Source: an uncultured Eubacteriales bacterium (lineage in GTDB: Bacteria; Bacillota; Clostridia; Oscillospirales; CAG-272). From it: a stretch of DNA of 14,079 nt. The position numbers and the translations under genes are program-made. Location of the stretch: contig CABPZV010000033.1 of NCBI GenBank assembly GCA_902462015.1, positions 1 to 14,079 of the forward strand, in the 5' to 3' direction. Shown piece after piece: positions 11,956-14,079 of this stretch (position 1 is the first letter of the stretch; every line of letters begins with the position of its first letter). The notes under the pieces were generated by a model that was not told where the DNA came from, ran no database searches, and saw nothing but the letters and a program-made list of their open reading frames with translations.

Positions 11956-14079
11956 TCAGAAAATTTCTACACCCTCGCCGTCATTAGCAATATACTGCAT
12001 AAGACGAACGATATCTTTTGCATTTTCTTTTCCGTCGTTATTCAAATCTGCTTTAGTTACTGTAACATTCTTGCCGTCATTGGCTATATACTGCATAAGG
12101 CGAACAATATCTTTTGCATTGACAGCGCCGTCTCCGTTTACATCTCCGGGAATGTAATCATTTTTTTCATCTGCTCCGCTGAAAACATAATTTAAGCGTC
12201 CGTAAGGAGCTGCGTCGCCATCTTCATAGAATGTCCAGATATCGTTTTCATCCTGATAGTTGTCAGCCCATTTGAACTGCAGGTTCAAAGCGTTTACCTT
12301 AGCAGCGTCCAAATCCAGCAATATACGGGGAACAGCTAACATCAGCTTGTTGCCCTCCACCTTCATGTCAACCGAAGCGATCTTAATCCAGTTCTTTCCG
12401 TCGTATTTTTCCAGCACAGCCTTACCGCTTTCCGGGGCTACGCGGTTCAGTACATAATCGTAACCTTTCCAATTTGCATGACTTTCATTGCTGGTGTTTA
12501 AGAACAGTGTCATCCAATGGTCGGTTGGTTCGGTAATATCATTTGCTGTATCTGCGTAGAAGTAAATATTGCTCAGATCTCTGGCCACTTTCATATTTTG
12601 AATATCGTTGCGGCCGGTGTAATTCCTGTACACTGTATAACCGAAGCCTACGGCGTTGCGGGCTGCCGTATCACCGGCATAGTCCTTGTATTGAGCGGTA
12701 ACATCTTGACTGTTCCATTGGTCGAAGCTTCCGCCTATATCAATGGTTTTGTTTCCGCCGATGTTGACTTTCGGATCTGTACCCTTGTATTTGCGGATGT
12801 AGTTTATCATCTGCATGTAGTAATTATCTCCGAAACCGCCTTTCATTGGCTCAGCGTCACGACTGTTGTTTTCATTGGCACAGTCTACAAATACAATAGG
12901 TTCTCCGGGAATTCCGTTCTGTCGCTGTGCTACCCATTCGTTCCATCCAGTTATAAAAATCATCTGTGGATCTTTGGCAATGGCATATTCCCACTGCTCT
13001 GCGAAATTGTAGCCCATATTTACAGCGCCGTCGGATGTATCATTAGCTCCGTTGTGCCAGCTTCTGCTGCTGTCGTTAGCTCCGTACCAGGCTGTCGCGC
13101 TGAAACGGGTGGTGCTGGCGTGCTGGGCAATTGAAACATTCATGATTTCACGTATGCCGTTTAGTCCATAGACCGCATCATCTGTCAGGGAACGGCCAAA
13201 TTCCATCCACGGGAATCCGTCATCCTTTTTGGCTTCATTCGGCCACTGGTTAGCCTTTATCCGGAAAAAGGATTTTACTGTCGCGGTTGCTGCGGACTCG
13301 TCTCCGATGATCATCGGCTTTCCATCCCAGTTAAACCAAAGGCCGCTGTACTCCGGATGTGCCTTATAAATATCGTTGTAAATTGTCGTCATGGTTTTCT
13401 GGGAATTAGAATTGGTATAAAATACAACCTGCGGAACGTCCCAGCCGGCTTTCTGGTATTCATCCAAAATGCTCATTAATTTGAGAGCTTGTTTTGTATA
13501 GGTATATCCATTAGTGGCGTCAAATACCAGAAAATCTACATCGGCATCGGTCAGCATCTGGACATGCTTGCGCATAACCCACTCATCGTCAGAGGTATAG
13601 TATCCGAAAAGCGGCTCACCCCAGAAATGGTGGCTGCCTACAGCTCCGCCTCCTGCTGCAAGCCATCCCTGCTCGGAATTCAGAGCTCCTTCAATTTTTT
13701 CAAGCTTGCTGTTGTCATAAGGGCCGGAAGTACCGTGCTGACCTTGCCAGAGGAAGTAGAACACTCCTACATACCGCTCACCTTCCCGGCTGTTTGGCAC
13801 AGTATCGTTCATGGGAAGCACTCTCCCAAGGTCATCTACGCCTGCCAAAGCTCCGTTTATCTTAGAGTAATTAGTGCTTGTAGATACAGCGCCTTTTTCG
13901 CGTACCAAATTGTCAATAGCTGCATAAATCGCCTGAGCATATCCGTTTACTTCATTTTGCTTATCGATTGTTTTTCCATATTCAACCGAATTCTGTGCCT
14001 GACGCAGTTCTGCTATGCTTTCACTGGTATAGACGGTTAGGTCTCCCGGAATTTTAGCTATGGCAGACTCTACATCCCA
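11956..14079 (-). CDS. Dockerin-bearing GH71/GH99-like glycoside hydrolase (partial, 5' end off window)
   Basis: The 3' 707 codons of a modular, presumably secreted enzyme. The frame stays open to the right edge, so the true start and signal peptide lie outside. Modules in window numbering: 1-57, a FIVAR-like helical repeat remnant (IPGDLTVYTSES, then LRQAQNSVEYGKTID); about 100-435, a barrel beginning RYVGVFYFLWQGQHG, with GEPLFGYYTSDDEW, VDFLVFDATNGYTY, and GWNEW with a candidate catalytic Glu381; about 440-640, a beta-rich module like a carbohydrate-binding or DOMON-type sandwich; and about 645-701, a type I dockerin with two calcium loops, DVNGDGAVNAKD and DLNNDGKENAKD. The WNEW end and YFLW start suggest the GH71/GH99-like superfamily, but I cannot assign a numbered family or substrate. 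By eye its G+C is higher than that of the housekeeping genes. A dockerin implies docking to a cohesin scaffold on the cell surface. Confidence 0.85.
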   Translation of the reverse strand, partial: WDVESAIAKIPGDLTVYTSESIAELRQAQNSVEYGKTIDKQNEVNGYAQAIYAAIDNLVREKGAVSTSTNYSKINGALAGVDDLGRVLPMNDTVPNSREGERYVGVFYFLWQGQHGTSGPYDNSKLEKIEGALNSEQGWLAAGGGAVGSHHFWGEPLFGYYTSDDEWVMRKHVQMLTDADVDFLVFDATNGYTYTKQALKLMSILDEYQKAGWDVPQVVFYTNSNSQKTMTTIYNDIYKAHPEYSGLWFNWDGKPMIIGDESAATATVKSFFRIKANQWPNEAKKDDGFPWMEFGRSLTDDAVYGLNGIREIMNVSIAQHASTTRFSATAWYGANDSSRSWHNGANDTSDGAVNMGYNFAEQWEYAIAKDPQMIFITGWNEWVAQRQNGIPGEPIVFVDCANENNSRDAEPMKGGFGDNYYMQMINYIRKYKGTDPKVNIGGNKTIDIGGSFDQWNSQDVTAQYKDYAGDTAARNAVGFGYTVYRNYTGRNDIQNMKVARDLSNIYFYADTANDITEPTDHWMTLFLNTSNESHANWKGYDYVLNRVAPESGKAVLEKYDGKNWIKIASVDMKVEGNKLMLAVPRILLDLDAAKVNALNLQFKWADNYQDENDIWTFYEDGDAAPYGRLNYVFSGADEKNDYIPGDVNGDGAVNAKDIVRLMQYIANDGKNVTVTKADLNNDGKENAKDIVRLMQYIANDGEGVEIF
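11959..12147 (-). repeat. Dockerin-coding direct repeat
   Basis: The C-terminal dockerin is encoded by a duplicated segment 96 bp (32 codons) apart. Positions 11977-12021 and 12073-12117 both encode AKDIVRLMQYIANDG, identical in protein and nearly so in DNA. Each follows a 12-residue EF-hand-like calcium loop. The identical helices mean both halves present the same putative cohesin-contact residues. Confidence 0.93.

Noticed and set aside
12517..13134. Open plus-strand frame of 205 codons opposite the dockerin gene
   Set aside because: It lies wholly antisense to a well-supported coding region, matches no family I know, and has no ribosome site; the same goes for the 183-codon frame at 13489-14040.
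13906..13908. TTG at 13908 as the start of the dockerin enzyme
   Set aside because: The frame continues without a stop through 57 more codons to the window edge, and those codons encode FIVAR-like sequence, so the gene simply begins outside the window.

Overview
The window looks like chromosome of a low-to-moderate G+C Gram-positive anaerobe of the class Clostridia. The evidence is the Firmicutes-type housekeeping block yicC/yloC–remA–gmk–rpoZ–priA–def–fmt–yugP-like, strong GGAGG-type ribosome sites, SigA-type promoters, and a secreted-type enzyme ending in a type I dockerin. The dockerin suggests a cellulosome-forming or fibre-associated gut or rumen relative (Oscillospiraceae/Ruminococcaceae or similar). 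That placement is inference; there is no rRNA or other taxonomic marker here.

Region 1 (1-7600, minus strand) is a compact housekeeping operon read right to left: a YicC/YloC endoribonuclease, the biofilm regulator RemA, guanylate kinase, RNA polymerase omega, the restart helicase PriA, peptide deformylase, methionyl-tRNA formyltransferase and a zinc metallopeptidase cut by the left edge. Def and Fmt form a working pair: Fmt formylates initiator Met-tRNA and Def removes the formyl group from new proteins. Relative to the Bacillus subtilis order, coaBC is absent between rpoZ and priA, and a YugP-type peptidase stands where rsmB would follow fmt. A near-consensus promoter (TTGACA-17-TAAAAT) lies about 230 bases before yicC. 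Two related, hairpin-rich intergenic repeats flank yicC: one lies in the predicted yicC leader, the other between yicC and remA with an extra run of four 16-bp tandem units.

Region 2 (7660-7915, minus strand) is a complete single-tRNA transcription unit: a TTGACA-17-TATTCT promoter, a leader that folds at once into a GAAA-capped hairpin, tRNA-Lys(UUU) with encoded CCA, and a terminator hairpin with a perfect 15-bp stem 4 bases after the CCA. The acceptor stem carries a C3-A70 mismatch.

Region 3 (7916-10133, minus strand) is a GH89 alpha-N-acetylglucosaminidase with its own promoter and no signal peptide, so it is probably cytoplasmic.

Region 4 (10391-11907, plus strand) is a translationally coupled pair: a small DUF3343 protein (putative sulfur/selenium carrier) and a class V aminotransferase-fold cysteine desulfurase starting at TTG inside the upstream stop. 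A terminator that appears to work both ways closes it.

Region 5 (11956-right edge, minus strand) is the 3' part of a large modular extracellular enzyme: remnant of a FIVAR-like helical domain, a GH71/GH99-like barrel, a beta-sandwich-like module and a C-terminal dockerin. Its frame stays open to the window edge, so the start is not present. No CRISPR array, phage gene, transposase or rRNA was seen.
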